Shown here: positions 1-10,907 of the stretch, in pieces
Layout: every line of letters starts with the position of its first letter
Numbering within the stretch: the stretch's first letter is position 1
Assembly: GCF_007995065.1 (NCBI RefSeq)
Contig: NZ_VOQR01000001.1
Coordinates: 1,553,001-1,617,000, forward strand
Direction: 5' to 3'
From: Sphingomonas ginsenosidivorax
Lineage (GTDB): Bacteria; Pseudomonadota; Alphaproteobacteria; Sphingomonadales; Sphingomonadaceae
DNA: 64,000 nucleotides
Position numbers and translations under genes: made by a program
The notes under the pieces: generated by a model
Told to the model about the DNA's origin: nothing
Seen by the model: only the letters and a program-made list of their open reading frames with translations
Database searches by the model: none

Positions 1-102
1 TTCTACATGGGGCGCGGTCGATGCCATGCGACCCGCCTAGTCCAGTCTTCGTTAAGACGTTCTGAAGGACGCAAGTTCGTTACAAAAACAAATAAAACCG
101 TT

Positions 103-2352
103 TTATCCAAAACGATTATCGCGGGGGAACCCGGTTGGGGGCATTCGACCCGCCGCACCGCGTGCAGCCCGCCACGGACCCAGGTCGGATTCGGTCCGCA
201 CGCGCCCCGTCCCGCCGCCCATCGGCCAGCTCAATCCGGTCGAGAATTCGAACGTGATAGCGTCCGCCAGTCCGCCGTCGCGGTAGCGCTGCATCTGCAG
301 CCCCTGCCCGCGCGTCATCTCGACCAGTTCGGCGAGCGGGAACACCAGCATCTTTCGGTTGTCGCCGATCGCCGCGACGTAATCGTCGGTCGCCGCGATC
401 GGGCGCACCAGCTTCAGCGTCTCGCCGGGCCGCGGCGTCATCACCGTCTTCCCCTTGCGCGTCTCGGCGACGACGTCCGCGGCAGTCACCACGAAACCAC
501 GGCCGTCGGTTGCCGCGACCATCAGCTTGGCCTGCTTGTTCGCGGGCAGCAGCGCGACGATGCCGACGCTGCCGTCGAGGTCGATCATCGCGCGCACCGG
601 CTCACCGAACCCGCGTCCGCCTGGCAGCTTGTCCGAGGCGAGCGTGTAGAAGCGCCCGTTCTCCGCCGCGAGCAGCAGCTTGTCGGTGGTCTGCGCATGG
701 AAGGCAAAGGCGGGGCCGTCGCCTTCCTTGAACTTCAGCGCCTCGGGGCTCGCCAGATCGTTGTGCCCGCGCATCGCCCGGATCCAGCCGCGCTGCGACA
801 GGATCACGGTGATCGGCTCGCGCTCGATCATCGCCTCGAGCGGGATGTCGCGCGTCGGCGCGGCTTCCTCGATCGTCGTGCGGCGCTTGCCGAGCGGCGT
901 CTCGTGCCCATAGCGGTCGCGTACCTTGGTCAGGTCGCGCTTCATCCGATTCTGCTGCTTGCGCGGCGAATCGAGCAAGGCGGCGAGGTCGGCGCGCTCC
1001 TTGTCGAGCTTGTCGCGCTCGGTCTTGATCTCGAACTCTTCCAGCCGCCTGAGCGAACGCAACCGCATGTTGAGGATCGCCTCCGCCTGACGATCGGTCA
1101 GATTGAATTCGGCGATCATCACCTTCTTGGGCTCATCCTCGGTGCGGATGATCTCGATCACGCGGTCGAGGTTGAGATAGGCGACGAGATAGCCGTCGAG
1201 CAGCTCGATCCGGTCGGCGATCTTCTCCAGCCGGTGCTGCGTCCGCCGTGTCAGCACGACGAACTGATGCTCGACCCACGCCGACAGCGCCTCGCGCAAG
1301 GACATCACCCGCGGCGTGCGATCCTTGTCGAGCACGTTGAGGTTGAGGCTCACGCGCGTCTCGAGGTCGGTCAGCCGGAACAGCCCGTCCATCAGCACCT
1401 GGGCATCGACGGTGCGGCTGCGCGGTTCGAGAACGATGCGCACCTCGGCGTCCGATTCGTCGCGGACGTCGGCGAGGATCGGCAGCCGCTTGGCGTTGAT
1501 CAGCTCGGCGATCTGCTCGATCAGCTTGCCCTTCTGGATCCCGTACGGGATTTCGGAAATGACGACCTGCCAGCCGCCGCCCTTCTCGCGCTCGATCGTC
1601 CAGCGCGCGCGGACGCGGAAGCCCCCGCGGCCGGTCGCATAGGATTCGCGCATCACGGCGGGCGGATCGACGACCAGACCGCCGGTCGGGAAGTCCGGTC
1701 CCTTCACGTGCTCGAGGATCATCGCATCATCGGCATCCGGCCGGTCGACCAGCATGATCGCGGCGTCGAGCAGCTCGGCGGCGTTGTGAGGCGGGATGCT
1801 CGTCGCCATCCCGACCGCGATCCCCGCGGCGCCGTTCGCGAGCAGGTTGGGGAACAGCCCCGGGAACAGCTCGGGCTCTTCCTCCTCGCCGTTATAGGTC
1901 GGTCGGAGGTTGACCGCGTTCTCGTCGAGTCCGTCCATCAGGTCGACCGCGACCTGCGTCAGCCGGGCTTCGGTGTAGCGATAGGCGGCGGCGTTATCGC
2001 CGTCGATGTTGCCGAAATTGCCCTGCCCGTCGACCAGCGGATAACGCATCGCGAACGACTGCGCCAAGCGCACCATCGCGTCGTAGACCGACTGGTCGCC
2101 ATGCGGATGATATTTGCCGATCACGTCGCCGACGACGCGCGCGCACTTCTTGTACCCCTGGGCGGGATCGAGCTTCAGCAGCCGCATCGCCCAGAGCAGG
2201 CGGCGATGCACGGGTTTCAGCCCGTCGCGCACGTCGGGCAACGACCGCGCGGTGATCGTCGACAGGGCGTAGACGAGATACCGCTCGCTGAGTGCGCTGT
2301 CGAACGGGGCGTCGACGATGCTGTCGAACGGGTCTTTGAAGTCGCTGGTCAT
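103..2352 (-). CDS. parC: DNA topoisomerase IV subunit A
   Basis: This is the DNA-cleaving subunit that, with ParE, decatenates daughter chromosomes. The 749-residue product has the GyrA/ParC breakage-reunion domain (about residues 25-480) followed by a beta-propeller C-terminal domain. The active-site tyrosine is Tyr126 in the RYTEARL motif. The quinolone-determining stretch reads HPHGDQSVYD (82-91), with Gln87 where E. coli ParC has Ser80. I prefer the start at MTSDFKDP over the upstream ATG at 2370, which adds only six poorly conserved residues. The C-terminus (GFPRDNRFG) looks complete. It diverges from the hydrolase gene at 2489. Confidence 0.95.
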   Translation of the reverse strand: MTSDFKDPFDSIVDAPFDSALSERYLVYALSTITARSLPDVRDGLKPVHRRLLWAMRLLKLDPAQGYKKCARVVGDVIGKYHPHGDQSVYDAMVRLAQSFAMRYPLVDGQGNFGNIDGDNAAAYRYTEARLTQVAVDLMDGLDENAVNLRPTYNGEEEEPELFPGLFPNLLANGAAGIAVGMATSIPPHNAAELLDAAIMLVDRPDADDAMILEHVKGPDFPTGGLVVDPPAVMRESYATGRGGFRVRARWTIEREKGGGWQVVISEIPYGIQKGKLIEQIAELINAKRLPILADVRDESDAEVRIVLEPRSRTVDAQVLMDGLFRLTDLETRVSLNLNVLDKDRTPRVMSLREALSAWVEHQFVVLTRRTQHRLEKIADRIELLDGYLVAYLNLDRVIEIIRTEDEPKKVMIAEFNLTDRQAEAILNMRLRSLRRLEEFEIKTERDKLDKERADLAALLDSPRKQQNRMKRDLTKVRDRYGHETPLGKRRTTIEEAAPTRDIPLEAMIEREPITVILSQRGWIRAMRGHNDLASPEALKFKEGDGPAFAFHAQTTDKLLLAAENGRFYTLASDKLPGGRGFGEPVRAMIDLDGSVGIVALLPANKQAKLMVAATDGRGFVVTAADVVAETRKGKTVMTPRPGETLKLVRPIAATDDYVAAIGDNRKMLVFPLAELVEMTRGQGLQMQRYRDGGLADAITFEFSTGLSWPMGGGTGRVRTESDLGPWRAARGAAGRMPPTGFPRDNRFG

Positions 2353-2488
2353 TGCGGGTGACGCTAGCATCCGCGCCGCCCGCGATCAAAGCCCGCACGA
2401 GACGAATGCCCCCTTTCTGTTCCGTCTGGCGCGGAATGTCCCGCCGACGCTGTAGCAATCGCGCCCCGTTCCGCTCTACGAACGGCGG

Positions 2489-3358
2489 ATGCTCACCGCC
2501 CTCGCCACCCTGCTTCTCGCACCCGCTGCCGCCCTGCTGACATGGGATGACCTCACCACGCGCCCCAAGCCCAGGGCGGACGCGACGATCGCCTATGGTT
2601 CGGACCAGATGCAGAAGGTCGATGTCTGGCTGCCGAAGGGCAAGGGCCCGTTCCCGGTCGTGGTGATGGTCCATGGCGGCTGCTGGACGACCGGCATCGC
2701 CGACCGCAGCCTGATGAACTGGGTCGCCGACGATCTGCGGAAAGACGGGATCGCGGTGTGGAACATCGATTATCGCGGGGTCGACCGGACCGGCGGCGGC
2801 TATCCGGGAACCTTCGCAGATGCCGGCAAGGCCGCCGACCAACTCGCGGTGAACGCACGCAAATATCATCTCGATACGCGCAAGGTCGTCGCGATCGGCC
2901 ATTCCGCCGGCGGGCATCTCGCGCTGTGGCTCGCCGCCCGGCCGCGGATCGCGCCGACGAGCCCGCTGCGCGTCGCGTATCCGCTGCGGATCGCGCATGT
3001 GATCAGCCTGGGCGGCCTGCCCGACCTCGAGGCGACTGCCGCGAGCCCCGACAATGGCTGCGGCACCGATGTGGTCGCGGCACTGGTCGGCAAGCCCGCC
3101 CCCGGACGCACCGACGTCTATGCCGACACCTCGGTCCCGCGACTGCTGCCACTCAAGATCCCGCAGGAACTGGTCAACGGCCACGAGGACACGATCATCC
3201 CGTTCCGCATGGCCACCGACTATGGCTCCAAGGCCAGGGCAGCGGGCGACACCGCGACGCTCCACACCGTGCCCGCCACCGGCCATGTCGAGCTGGTCGC
3301 ACCCGAAACGCCTGCCTGGGCCGAGGCCAAGCGTCTTATCCGGGACGCGTTCAAGTGA
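2489..3358 (+). CDS. secreted alpha/beta hydrolase, possible kynurenine formamidase
   Basis: An alpha/beta-hydrolase-fold esterase of 289 residues with a short hydrophobic N-terminus (1-17) that may be a signal peptide. The oxyanion motif is HGGCW (62-66), the nucleophile elbow is GHSAGG with Ser139, and likely acid and base are Asp234 and His266. The HGG-x-W motif is typical of AFMID-type arylformamidases, and the gene overlaps kynureninase by four bases, so hydrolysis of N-formylkynurenine is a reasonable inference. A general carboxylesterase is the alternative. A genuine signal peptide would argue against a cytoplasmic tryptophan-catabolic role. Confidence 0.8.
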   Translation: MLTALATLLLAPAAALLTWDDLTTRPKPRADATIAYGSDQMQKVDVWLPKGKGPFPVVVMVHGGCWTTGIADRSLMNWVADDLRKDGIAVWNIDYRGVDRTGGGYPGTFADAGKAADQLAVNARKYHLDTRKVVAIGHSAGGHLALWLAARPRIAPTSPLRVAYPLRIAHVISLGGLPDLEATAASPDNGCGTDVVAALVGKPAPGRTDVYADTSVPRLLPLKIPQELVNGHEDTIIPFRMATDYGSKARAAGDTATLHTVPATGHVELVAPETPAWAEAKRLIRDAFK

Positions 3359-4563
3359 CCCGCGACGACGCCCGCGCGCTCGACGCGCGCGATCCGTTGG
3401 CGGCGTACCGCGACCGGTTCACGCTACCCGCGGATACGCTCTACCTCGACGGCAATTCGCTCGGCGCGCTGCCCGCGCACGTTCCCGCCGCGCTCGCCAA
3501 TGCTGCCACCCGGCAATGGGGCGACCGGCTGATCCGCAGCTGGAACGAAGGCTGGTTCGACGCCCCCGAACGGATCGGCGCGCGCATCGCGCCGCTGATC
3601 GGCGCCGCGCCGGACGAGGTCATCGTCGGCGATTCGACCTCGATCCACCTGTTCAAGCTGATCGTCGCCGCACTCCGCCTCGACCCGGCGCGCCGCACGG
3701 TGGTGAGCGAGGCCGGCAACTTTCCCACCGACCTGCATGTCGCCGAGGGGGCGGTCACCTGCGTGCCCGGCGCGCGCCTGCGTGTCGTCGCCCGCGAGGA
3801 CCTGGCCGACGCGCTCGACGACGACACCGCGCTGCTGTTGCTGACTCACGTCCACTACAAGACCGCCGCGCGCTTCGACATGCCGGCCTGGACCGCGCGC
3901 GCACACGCGGCGGGGGCGCTCATGCTCTGGGACCTGAGCCACAGCGTCGGGGCGGTCGCCATCGATCTCGCCGACGCCGATCTCGCGGTGGGGAGCACGT
4001 ATAAATATCTCAACGGCGGACCCGGCGCGCCCGCGTTCGTCTTCGTTGCGAAGCGCTGGCAGGATTGCCTCGACAACACGCTCTCGGGCTGGATGGGCCA
4101 TGCCGCGCCGTTCGCGTTCGAGGACGGCTATCGCCCTGCGCCGGGAATGGCCCGCTGGCGCACCGGCACGCCGGGGATCCTGTCGATGGCTGCGCTCGAC
4201 GCCGCGCTCGATGTCTGGGACGGCGTCGACATGACCGCGGTCGCGGCCAAGAGCGCGGCGCTGTTCGAGATCCTCGCCCGTGCGGGCACCGCGCTCGGCC
4301 TCGAATGCGTCACGCCGCGCGATCCCGCGGCGCGCGGCAGCCATATCAGCTTCCGTCACCGGGATGCCTATGCCCTCACGCAGGCGTTGATCGCGCGCGG
4401 CGTCATCGGCGATTTCCGCGATCCCGACATTCTCCGCCTCGGCCTGACCCCGCTGTATCTCAGCCACGAGGACGTCTGGCGCGCGGGTGACATCCTGCGC
4501 GAGACGATCGAGACCGCGGCGTGGCAGGATCCGGCGTTCGCGACCCGCAACGCCGTCACCTGA
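3355..4563 (+). CDS. kynU: kynureninase
   Basis: A PLP-dependent fold-type I enzyme that cleaves kynurenine to anthranilate and alanine (or 3-hydroxykynurenine to 3-hydroxyanthranilate). The 402-residue product begins at a GTG that overlaps the TGA of the preceding hydrolase (GTGA). The motif LDGNSLG (31-37) is typical of kynureninases. The PLP lysine is Lys217 in TYKYLNGGPG, preceded by WDLSHSVGA, which holds the PLP-binding aspartate. Length matches the family (about 400-420). The translational coupling suggests a two-step formylkynurenine-to-anthranilate module. No tryptophan dioxygenase gene is in this window. Confidence 0.92.
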   Translation: MTRDDARALDARDPLAAYRDRFTLPADTLYLDGNSLGALPAHVPAALANAATRQWGDRLIRSWNEGWFDAPERIGARIAPLIGAAPDEVIVGDSTSIHLFKLIVAALRLDPARRTVVSEAGNFPTDLHVAEGAVTCVPGARLRVVAREDLADALDDDTALLLLTHVHYKTAARFDMPAWTARAHAAGALMLWDLSHSVGAVAIDLADADLAVGSTYKYLNGGPGAPAFVFVAKRWQDCLDNTLSGWMGHAAPFAFEDGYRPAPGMARWRTGTPGILSMAALDAALDVWDGVDMTAVAAKSAALFEILARAGTALGLECVTPRDPAARGSHISFRHRDAYALTQALIARGVIGDFRDPDILRLGLTPLYLSHEDVWRAGDILRETIETAAWQDPAFATRNAVT

Positions 4564-4576
4564 TCGACGTGCGCCC

Positions 4577-5020
4577 CTAGCGCGCGTAGCAGCTGTTCAT
4601 GGCAGCCAGCCGCGACGGGCCGTCGGCATGGTTCGCATCGCCCGGAAATGCCCGCATCGACGCGCCCAGGGCCGATAGTTCGGCGCTGGTCAGCCAGCCC
4701 TGGATCTTGCCCTGCTGCACCGCCCAGCAATCCGCCGCGGCTTCGCCCGGGCCGAAGATCTGGTGGGCGCATTCATGCGTGTACCAGAAGAGTTGCTGTG
4801 CACGGGGGAGGTTTAGGACGCGGGGGTGGAGGATGATGCGTCCGGTGTACGCGGCGGCGATATCGTTGATCGGCTGGATCATCGTATCGACCGGCCCGCA
4901 CGTCGCGCGGTAGCCGGCGAGCAGCAGCGCGCCGGGGAGGATCAGCCGCTGCGCAGCGGCAGGCTGGGGCACCAGGGCGAGCAGCGACGCCGCAGCGGCG
5001 ACGAGACAATTTTTGAACAT
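4577..5020 (-). CDS. small secreted protein with HExxH zinc-protease signature
   Basis: A 147-residue protein with a clear signal peptide (MFKNCLVAAAASLLALVPQPAAAQ region, cleavage near residue 24), so it is probably periplasmic. It contains HECAH (82-86), an HExxH zinc motif, followed closely by EAAADCWA (93-100). The same E-x-x-A-D-C-aromatic-A pattern follows HEFGH in the YpfJ-type peptidase at 51878, so Glu93 could be the third zinc ligand of a minimal gluzincin. I chose the start at MFKN because the 22 residues upstream do not look coding. It is convergent with kynU. No family name is assigned. Confidence 0.7.
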   Translation of the reverse strand: MFKNCLVAAAASLLALVPQPAAAQRLILPGALLLAGYRATCGPVDTMIQPINDIAAAYTGRIILHPRVLNLPRAQQLFWYTHECAHQIFGPGEAAADCWAVQQGKIQGWLTSAELSALGASMRAFPGDANHADGPSRLAAMNSCYAR

Positions 5021-5783
5021 GGGGATCCTGGCCCCGCGAGACGCAGGGACGAGCAAGAGCGGAACTGGGAGGGCAGCCGCGCTCACCCGGCGAAACGAGC
5101 GTTTCGCCGGCGGTCGCAGGTCGCGTTATCGGTAGAGGGGGCGCCTGGGCTCAGACGCCATCACGGCCGCCTCAGGGATCGAACGGGATAGGACCCGGGA
5201 TCAGGCCGCCCGTACGGGACGCCGTCATGTGGGGGAACGACGCGCCGGCCGTCCGAACGCGCTGACGCGTCCGGTGCCCGGCGTCCGAAAGATTCGGTCG
5301 CATAGAGTGTCTCCGCCGATGTCCGTTAAGTGTCGTCACCCGTTCTCTCGCCGGCAGCGGATTTTGGGGTGTGTCCGAACTCTTCGGTCTGGTGCGACTT
5401 TGCGCATCCATGAGGGCGGGGTGGTGGCGATCAGATCGCGCAACCTGCCTAACCTATGTTGGTCGTACGGTATAAACGGCGTTAGCTTCGAAACGATCCA
5501 TCGCGCGACAAACAAAATGTTGATGATTATTTGCGGGCGTCGGTTTTGTACAAATACTTCAACTATAGCCGAAACATTGACCTCGACGGCAATGCGGCGG
5601 AGCGGAGGCGAAGACTTGCGATATTCCCTCTGAAGATTCCGCGGAAATCTTTCGCGCCTCCGGATCATTCATGGCGCGATCACCCTCAGCCGAGCGTCAT
5701 CCGCGATCCGGCGACACCACTGCCGCCTCCGTTACGGCATGGTGCGGCGCACCCGCCGATTGCACCCCCCGCCCCCTTCGCCT

Positions 5784-5798
5784 ATAGGCCGCGCCTAT
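5784..5798. promoter_or_regulatory. short palindrome upstream of purC
   Basis: ATAGGC-CGC-GCCTAT is a perfect 6-bp inverted repeat about 65 bases before the purC start. It could be an operator or part of a promoter. No known regulator is inferred. Confidence 0.3.
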
Positions 5799-5800
5799 CC

Positions 5801-5840
5801 CGGCCCCGGCTCCGCGAACCGTTCGTGGGTGCCGGGGCCG
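5801..5840 (+). promoter_or_regulatory. stable hairpin in the purC leader
   Basis: CGGCCCCGGC (5801-5810) pairs perfectly with GCCGGGGCCG (5831-5840), giving a 10-bp GC stem with a 20-nt loop, ending 22 bases before the purC ATG. No T-run follows directly, so a simple terminator is less likely than a leader structure. Its role is not known. Confidence 0.5.
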
Positions 5841-5862
5841 CTCATTTTCAGGGGACCCGCTT

Positions 5863-6642
5863 ATGGCTCGCCGCCGCCAGATCTACGAGGGCAAGGCCAA
5901 GATCCTCTATGAGGGCCCCGAACCCGGCACGCTCATCCAGTATTTCAAGGATGATGCCACCGCGTTCAACGCCCAGAAGAAGGGCACGATCAACGGCAAG
6001 GGGGTGCTGAACAACCGCATCTCCGAGCACATCTTCACGCTGCTCGACCATATCGGCGTGCCGACGCACTTCATCCGCCGCCTCAACATGCGCGAGCAGT
6101 TGATCCGCCAGGTCGAGATCGTCCCGATCGAAGTCGTCGTCCGCAACGTCGCCGCCGGCTCGCTGTCGACGCGCCTCGGGATCGAGGAAGGCACCAAGCT
6201 GCCGCGCACGATCATCGAATATTACTACAAGGACGATGCGCTCGGCGATCCGATGATCTCCGACGAGCATATCGCGGCGTTCGGCTGGGCCAGCCAGGAG
6301 GAGATGCACGACATCGCCGACCTGGCGATCCGCGTGAACGACTTCCTGTCCGGCCTGTTCGCCGGCGTCGGCATCCGCCTGATCGACTTCAAGCTCGAGT
6401 TCGGCCGGATCTTCGACAACGACTATGGCCGCATCATCCTCGCGGACGAGATTTCCCCCGACGGCTGCCGGCTGTGGGACATGGAAACCAACGAGAAGAT
6501 GGACAAGGACCGCTTCCGTCGCGATCTCGGCGGCGAAGTCGAAGCCTATCAAGAGGTTGCACGCCGTCTTGGACTGTTGCCCGAAGGTGGCGACAATTCG
6601 GTGCTCGACCTCGAAAAGCATCGCAAGAACCGGGGCAAGTAA
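5863..6642 (+). CDS. purC: phosphoribosylaminoimidazole-succinocarboxamide synthase
   Basis: The SAICAR synthase step of de novo purine synthesis: ATP-dependent joining of aspartate to CAIR. The 259-residue product starts [18 protein letters not shown], the canonical PurC N-terminus, and contains [16 protein letters not shown] (about residues 90-105) and the C-terminal family motif [14 protein letters not shown] sequence sits just upstream of the ATG. purS begins on the very next base after the stop codon, so purC, purS and purQ form one operon. The long leader with a 10-bp hairpin may be regulatory. Confidence 0.97.
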   Translation: MARRRQIYEGKAKILYEGPEPGTLIQYFKDDATAFNAQKKGTINGKGVLNNRISEHIFTLLDHIGVPTHFIRRLNMREQLIRQVEIVPIEVVVRNVAAGSLSTRLGIEEGTKLPRTIIEYYYKDDALGDPMISDEHIAAFGWASQEEMHDIADLAIRVNDFLSGLFAGVGIRLIDFKLEFGRIFDNDYGRIILADEISPDGCRLWDMETNEKMDKDRFRRDLGGEVEAYQEVARRLGLLPEGGDNSVLDLEKHRKNRGK

Positions 6643-6873
6643 ATGAAACTCAAGGTTTACGTGACGCTGAAGCCCGGCGTGCTCGACCCCCAGGGCCGCG
6701 CGATCCACCACGCGCTCGGTTCGCTCGGCTTCGACGGCGTCCAGGACGTCCGCCAGGGCAAACTGATCGAGCTCGAGGTCGCCGACGACACCGACGACGC
6801 GGCGATCGAGTCGATGTGCCGCAAGCTGCTCGCCAACACCGTGATCGAGAATTACCGGATCGAGCGCGCATGA
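6643..6873 (+). CDS. purS: phosphoribosylformylglycinamidine synthase subunit PurS
   Basis: A small 76-residue subunit of the three-part FGAM synthase (PurS-PurQ-PurL) used by Gram-positives, archaea and alphaproteobacteria instead of the single large PurL. PurS bridges the glutaminase PurQ and the synthase PurL. The N-terminus [15 protein letters not shown] is diagnostic. The gene abuts purC and overlaps purQ by four bases (ATGA), which implies translational coupling. The large subunit purL is not in this window. Confidence 0.95.
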   Translation: MKLKVYVTLKPGVLDPQGRAIHHALGSLGFDGVQDVRQGKLIELEVADDTDDAAIESMCRKLLANTVIENYRIERA

Positions 6874-7538
6874 AGACCGCGGTCGTCGTCTTCCCGGGAT
6901 CGAACTGCGATCGCGACATCGCCGTCGCCCTGGAATCCGTCACCGGCGTCAAGCCGGTGATGGTGTGGCACGGCGAGACCGTCCTGCCCGACACCATCGA
7001 CCTGGTCGCGGTCCCGGGCGGGTTCTCGTACGGCGATTACCTGCGCTCGGGCGCGATCGCGGCGCGATCGCCGATCATGCGCGCGGTGGTCGACGCGGCG
7101 GGCAAGGGTGTGCGCGTGCTCGGGATCTGCAACGGCTTTCAGGTGCTGACCGAGGCCGGGCTGCTGCCGGGCGCGCTGATGCGCAACCAGGGGCTGAACT
7201 TCGTCTGCCGCGACGTCGCGCTGACCGTCGGGACCGCGCAGTCGGCCTTTACCTCGCGCTACACGCCAGACGAGCGGATCGTCGTTCCGGTCGCGCATCA
7301 CGACGGCAATTACTTCGCGGACGAAGCCACACTCGATCGCCTCGAGGGCGAGGGCCGCGTCGCGTTCCGCTACGCCGATCCGGTCAACGGGTCGGCGCGC
7401 AATATCGCCGGGCTTCTCAACGAGGCCGGCAACGTGCTCGGCATGATGCCGCATCCCGAACGCCGTATCGAGGCCGCGCATGGCGGCACCGACGGGCGCC
7501 GTCTTTTCGAAGGCCTGCTGGAAACCGTCGGGGCGTAA
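6870..7538 (+). CDS. purQ: phosphoribosylformylglycinamidine synthase glutaminase subunit PurQ
   Basis: A class I glutamine amidotransferase that supplies ammonia to PurL for FGAM formation. The 222-residue product has the N-terminal motif [12 protein letters not shown], the nucleophile elbow [14 protein letters not shown], and the catalytic His-Glu pair near the C-terminus in MMPHPERR. The ATG overlaps the purS stop. It is the last gene of purCSQ and faces the acyl-CoA dehydrogenase gene across a hairpin-rich repeat that probably ends both transcripts. Confidence 0.96.
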   Translation: MKTAVVVFPGSNCDRDIAVALESVTGVKPVMVWHGETVLPDTIDLVAVPGGFSYGDYLRSGAIAARSPIMRAVVDAAGKGVRVLGICNGFQVLTEAGLLPGALMRNQGLNFVCRDVALTVGTAQSAFTSRYTPDERIVVPVAHHDGNYFADEATLDRLEGEGRVAFRYADPVNGSARNIAGLLNEAGNVLGMMPHPERRIEAAHGGTDGRRLFEGLLETVGA

Positions 7539-7568
7539 TATCCCGAAACCAACGGGGCAAAATTGCTG

Positions 7569-7657
7569 CCCTCACCCTTCCCACGGCCAAGTGGCCGCGG
7601 GCCCTTCCCTCTCCCATTGGGAGAGGGAAAAGACGCCGAAGGCGGCGACGGGTGAGG
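7569..7657. repeat. paired inverted repeat R1 (convergent intergenic)
   Basis: A 12-bp perfect hairpin, TTCCCTCTCCCA (7605-7616) and TGGGAGAGGGAA (7618-7629), sits inside a larger inverted pair CCTCACCC (7569-7576) and GGGTGAGG (7650-7657). It lies between the convergent purQ and acyl-CoA dehydrogenase genes and probably acts as a two-way terminator. Confidence 0.75.
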
Positions 7658-7667
7658 ACAGGTCAGA

Positions 7668-9470
<1,803 letters not shown>

Positions 9471-9473
9471 GTC

Positions 9474-9902
9474 TTATCCTTTGTCCTGGGCACGGCCGGC
9501 TTCGAGCACGGCGACGAAAGCGGTGAGTTCGGTGATGGCGGCGTCGATGTCGCGTTTCTGCGCCTCGAGCAGGTCGATCCGCGCACGGCCGCGATCGATC
9601 GCGACCTGGCGCTGCAGCCGGCGGCCGTCGCCGACATCGTAGAGATCGATCATCTCGCGGATCTCGCCGAGACTGAACCCGACGCGCTTGCCGCGCAGGA
9701 TCCAGGCGAGCCGCGCGCGGTCGCGGTGCGAGTAGATACGCTGGGTCCCGCGACGCTCGGGCGTGATCAGCCCCTCGTCCTCGTAGAAGCGGAGCGCGCG
9801 CGCGGTGACGTCGAACTCGGCGGAGAGATCGGAGATCGTGAAGCTTTCCCGGCTCTCGTCGGGCGCGACCACGGCATAGGAAGCGAAGGACGTCATCGAC
9901 AC
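9474..9902 (-). CDS. MerR-family transcriptional regulator
   Basis: A 142-residue DNA-binding protein. The winged-helix HTH (about residues 20-90, FTISDLSAEFDVTARALRFY) is typical of MerR regulators, followed by a coiled-coil dimerisation helix (about 100-140). It lacks the paired cysteines of metal-sensing MerR proteins. It lies directly upstream of, and is presumably co-transcribed with, the acyl-CoA dehydrogenase gene. LiuR-type MerR proteins regulate branched-chain or fatty acyl-CoA catabolism, so a similar role is a fair inference. Confidence 0.88.
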   Translation of the reverse strand: MSMTSFASYAVVAPDESRESFTISDLSAEFDVTARALRFYEDEGLITPERRGTQRIYSHRDRARLAWILRGKRVGFSLGEIREMIDLYDVGDGRRLQRQVAIDRGRARIDLLEAQKRDIDAAITELTAFVAVLEAGRAQDKG

Positions 9903-9929
9903 GGTAATTACCTGACCTTTACGTCAACG

Positions 9930-10415
9930 TCAACCGCCGCAGAGAAGAGCGCCCTTTGCCGACCGCAGCGCGCCGGCTTCCGATCGCGAATCGCTCAGTC
10001 GATCGACGCTCAGCGCGGCCAGCGAGGCGCGGCCGGTGCACAGCTTTTCGCAATCGGTGGGAAGATCGGCCGGGAAGCGTATGCGATCGCCGTCGAACCG
10101 CGCCTCGAACCGGCATCCGGCAAAGGCGACGCGCAGCCGATCGCCCGAGCGGCTGACGGTGCCGGACGCCGTGCAACCCTGCCCTTCGCCATAGTCGACC
10201 GTCACGCCGATGCGACTCGCGCCGCTGCCCGACTCGACGACGCACAGACGGTCGGTATCGCGCGCCCAGCTGCCCTGGATCGAGCCTTTGGGGTCGGCGA
10301 CGAGCCCGGCCCGAGTCGCAGCCGCCTCGAGCTGCGCGCCCGCGCTGTCGTCGGCCGCGCTCGTCGCAGGGCCGCCGCATCCGTCGAGCAGCAGCGCGAG
10401 GACCAGCCACCTCAT
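9930..10415 (-). CDS. putative lipoprotein
   Basis: A 161-residue protein starting [15 protein letters not shown], where LDGC resembles a lipobox with Cys13 as the lipidated residue, so it is probably membrane-anchored in the periplasm. The rest is small, rich in Gly/Arg/Asp and contains several cysteines, with a beta-rich look. Its ATG overlaps the stop codon of hisI (ATGA), implying coupling. I recognise no family. The link to histidine synthesis is probably positional only. Confidence 0.65.
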   Translation of the reverse strand: MRWLVLALLLDGCGGPATSAADDSAGAQLEAAATRAGLVADPKGSIQGSWARDTDRLCVVESGSGASRIGVTVDYGEGQGCTASGTVSRSGDRLRVAFAGCRFEARFDGDRIRFPADLPTDCEKLCTGRASLAALSVDRLSDSRSEAGALRSAKGALLCGG

Positions 10416-10786
10416 TCCGCCGGGACCAACGCGCCATCCTCGATCCGCCGGTAGAAGCAGCTGCGCGCGCCGGTGTGGCAGGCGGGGCCGGCGGCATCGG
10501 CGATCACCCAGATCGCGTCCTGGTCGCAGTCGACACGGAGTTCGGCGACCTGCAGCACGTTCCCCGAGGTCTCGCCCTTCTTCCAGAGCCTGCCGCGGCT
10601 GCGCGACCAGAAATGAGCCTCGCCGCTCGCCTGCGTCGCGGCCAGCGCCTCGGCGTTCATGTACGCCACCATCAGCACGTCGCCCGACACGCGGTCGGTG
10701 ACGACGGCGGTGACGAGGCCGGCGGCATCATATTTCGGATCGAGCGTCAGCCCGGTTTCGCGCGAGGCGCCGTGGGGATCGGTCAT
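10412..10786 (-). CDS. hisI: phosphoribosyl-AMP cyclohydrolase
   Basis: The third step of histidine biosynthesis, opening the adenine ring of PR-AMP. The 124-residue monofunctional enzyme contains the metal-binding DCDQDA and the CHTGARSCF motif that supplies Zn ligands, plus VAYMNAEAL and [18 protein letters not shown], all characteristic of HisI. There is no fused HisE domain, as is usual in alphaproteobacteria. It diverges from purF and is followed by a translationally coupled lipoprotein gene. Confidence 0.95.
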   Translation of the reverse strand: MTDPHGASRETGLTLDPKYDAAGLVTAVVTDRVSGDVLMVAYMNAEALAATQASGEAHFWSRSRGRLWKKGETSGNVLQVAELRVDCDQDAIWVIADAAGPACHTGARSCFYRRIEDGALVPAE

Positions 10787-10849
10787 GCCCCGTCATACCC
10801 CAATTCGCCGCGGATGCGACGGACCGCGCGGCTTCTTCATGACAAACAG

Positions 10850-10878
10850 GCGACAAGTCGCACAACCGTTCCTATATG
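10850..10878 (+). promoter_or_regulatory. purF: possible sigma-70 type promoter of purF
   Basis: GCGACA (10850-10855) and TATATG (10873-10878) are separated by 17 bases, each matching four of six consensus positions. The pair ends 29 bases before the purF ATG. This is a weak prediction made by eye. Confidence 0.3.
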
Positions 10879-10907
10879 GCGGCCTCCGCAGGACGTGGGA
10901 CACCGCC

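Larger units (their letters stand above)
5021..5862. other. 842-bp gene-free region upstream of purC
   Basis: No convincing gene lies here. The open frames on both strands (for example 5229-5633 plus and 5336-5668 minus) lack ribosome sites and have no recognisable protein features. Part of it is clearly richer in A+T than the rest of the window: 5461-5580 contains 52 G/C in 120 bases. Close to purC are a short palindrome and a strong hairpin, listed separately. It may hold the purC promoter, a small RNA, or remnants of a lost gene. Confidence 0.6.

Noticed and set aside
7..2361. 784-residue open frame opposite parC
   Set aside because: A shadow of a GC-rich gene on the other strand; composition is Arg/His/Asp-rich with no recognisable domain.
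5229..5668. Overlapping open frames in the purC upstream gap
   Set aside because: No ribosome site, no protein motif, odd composition; treated as non-coding.
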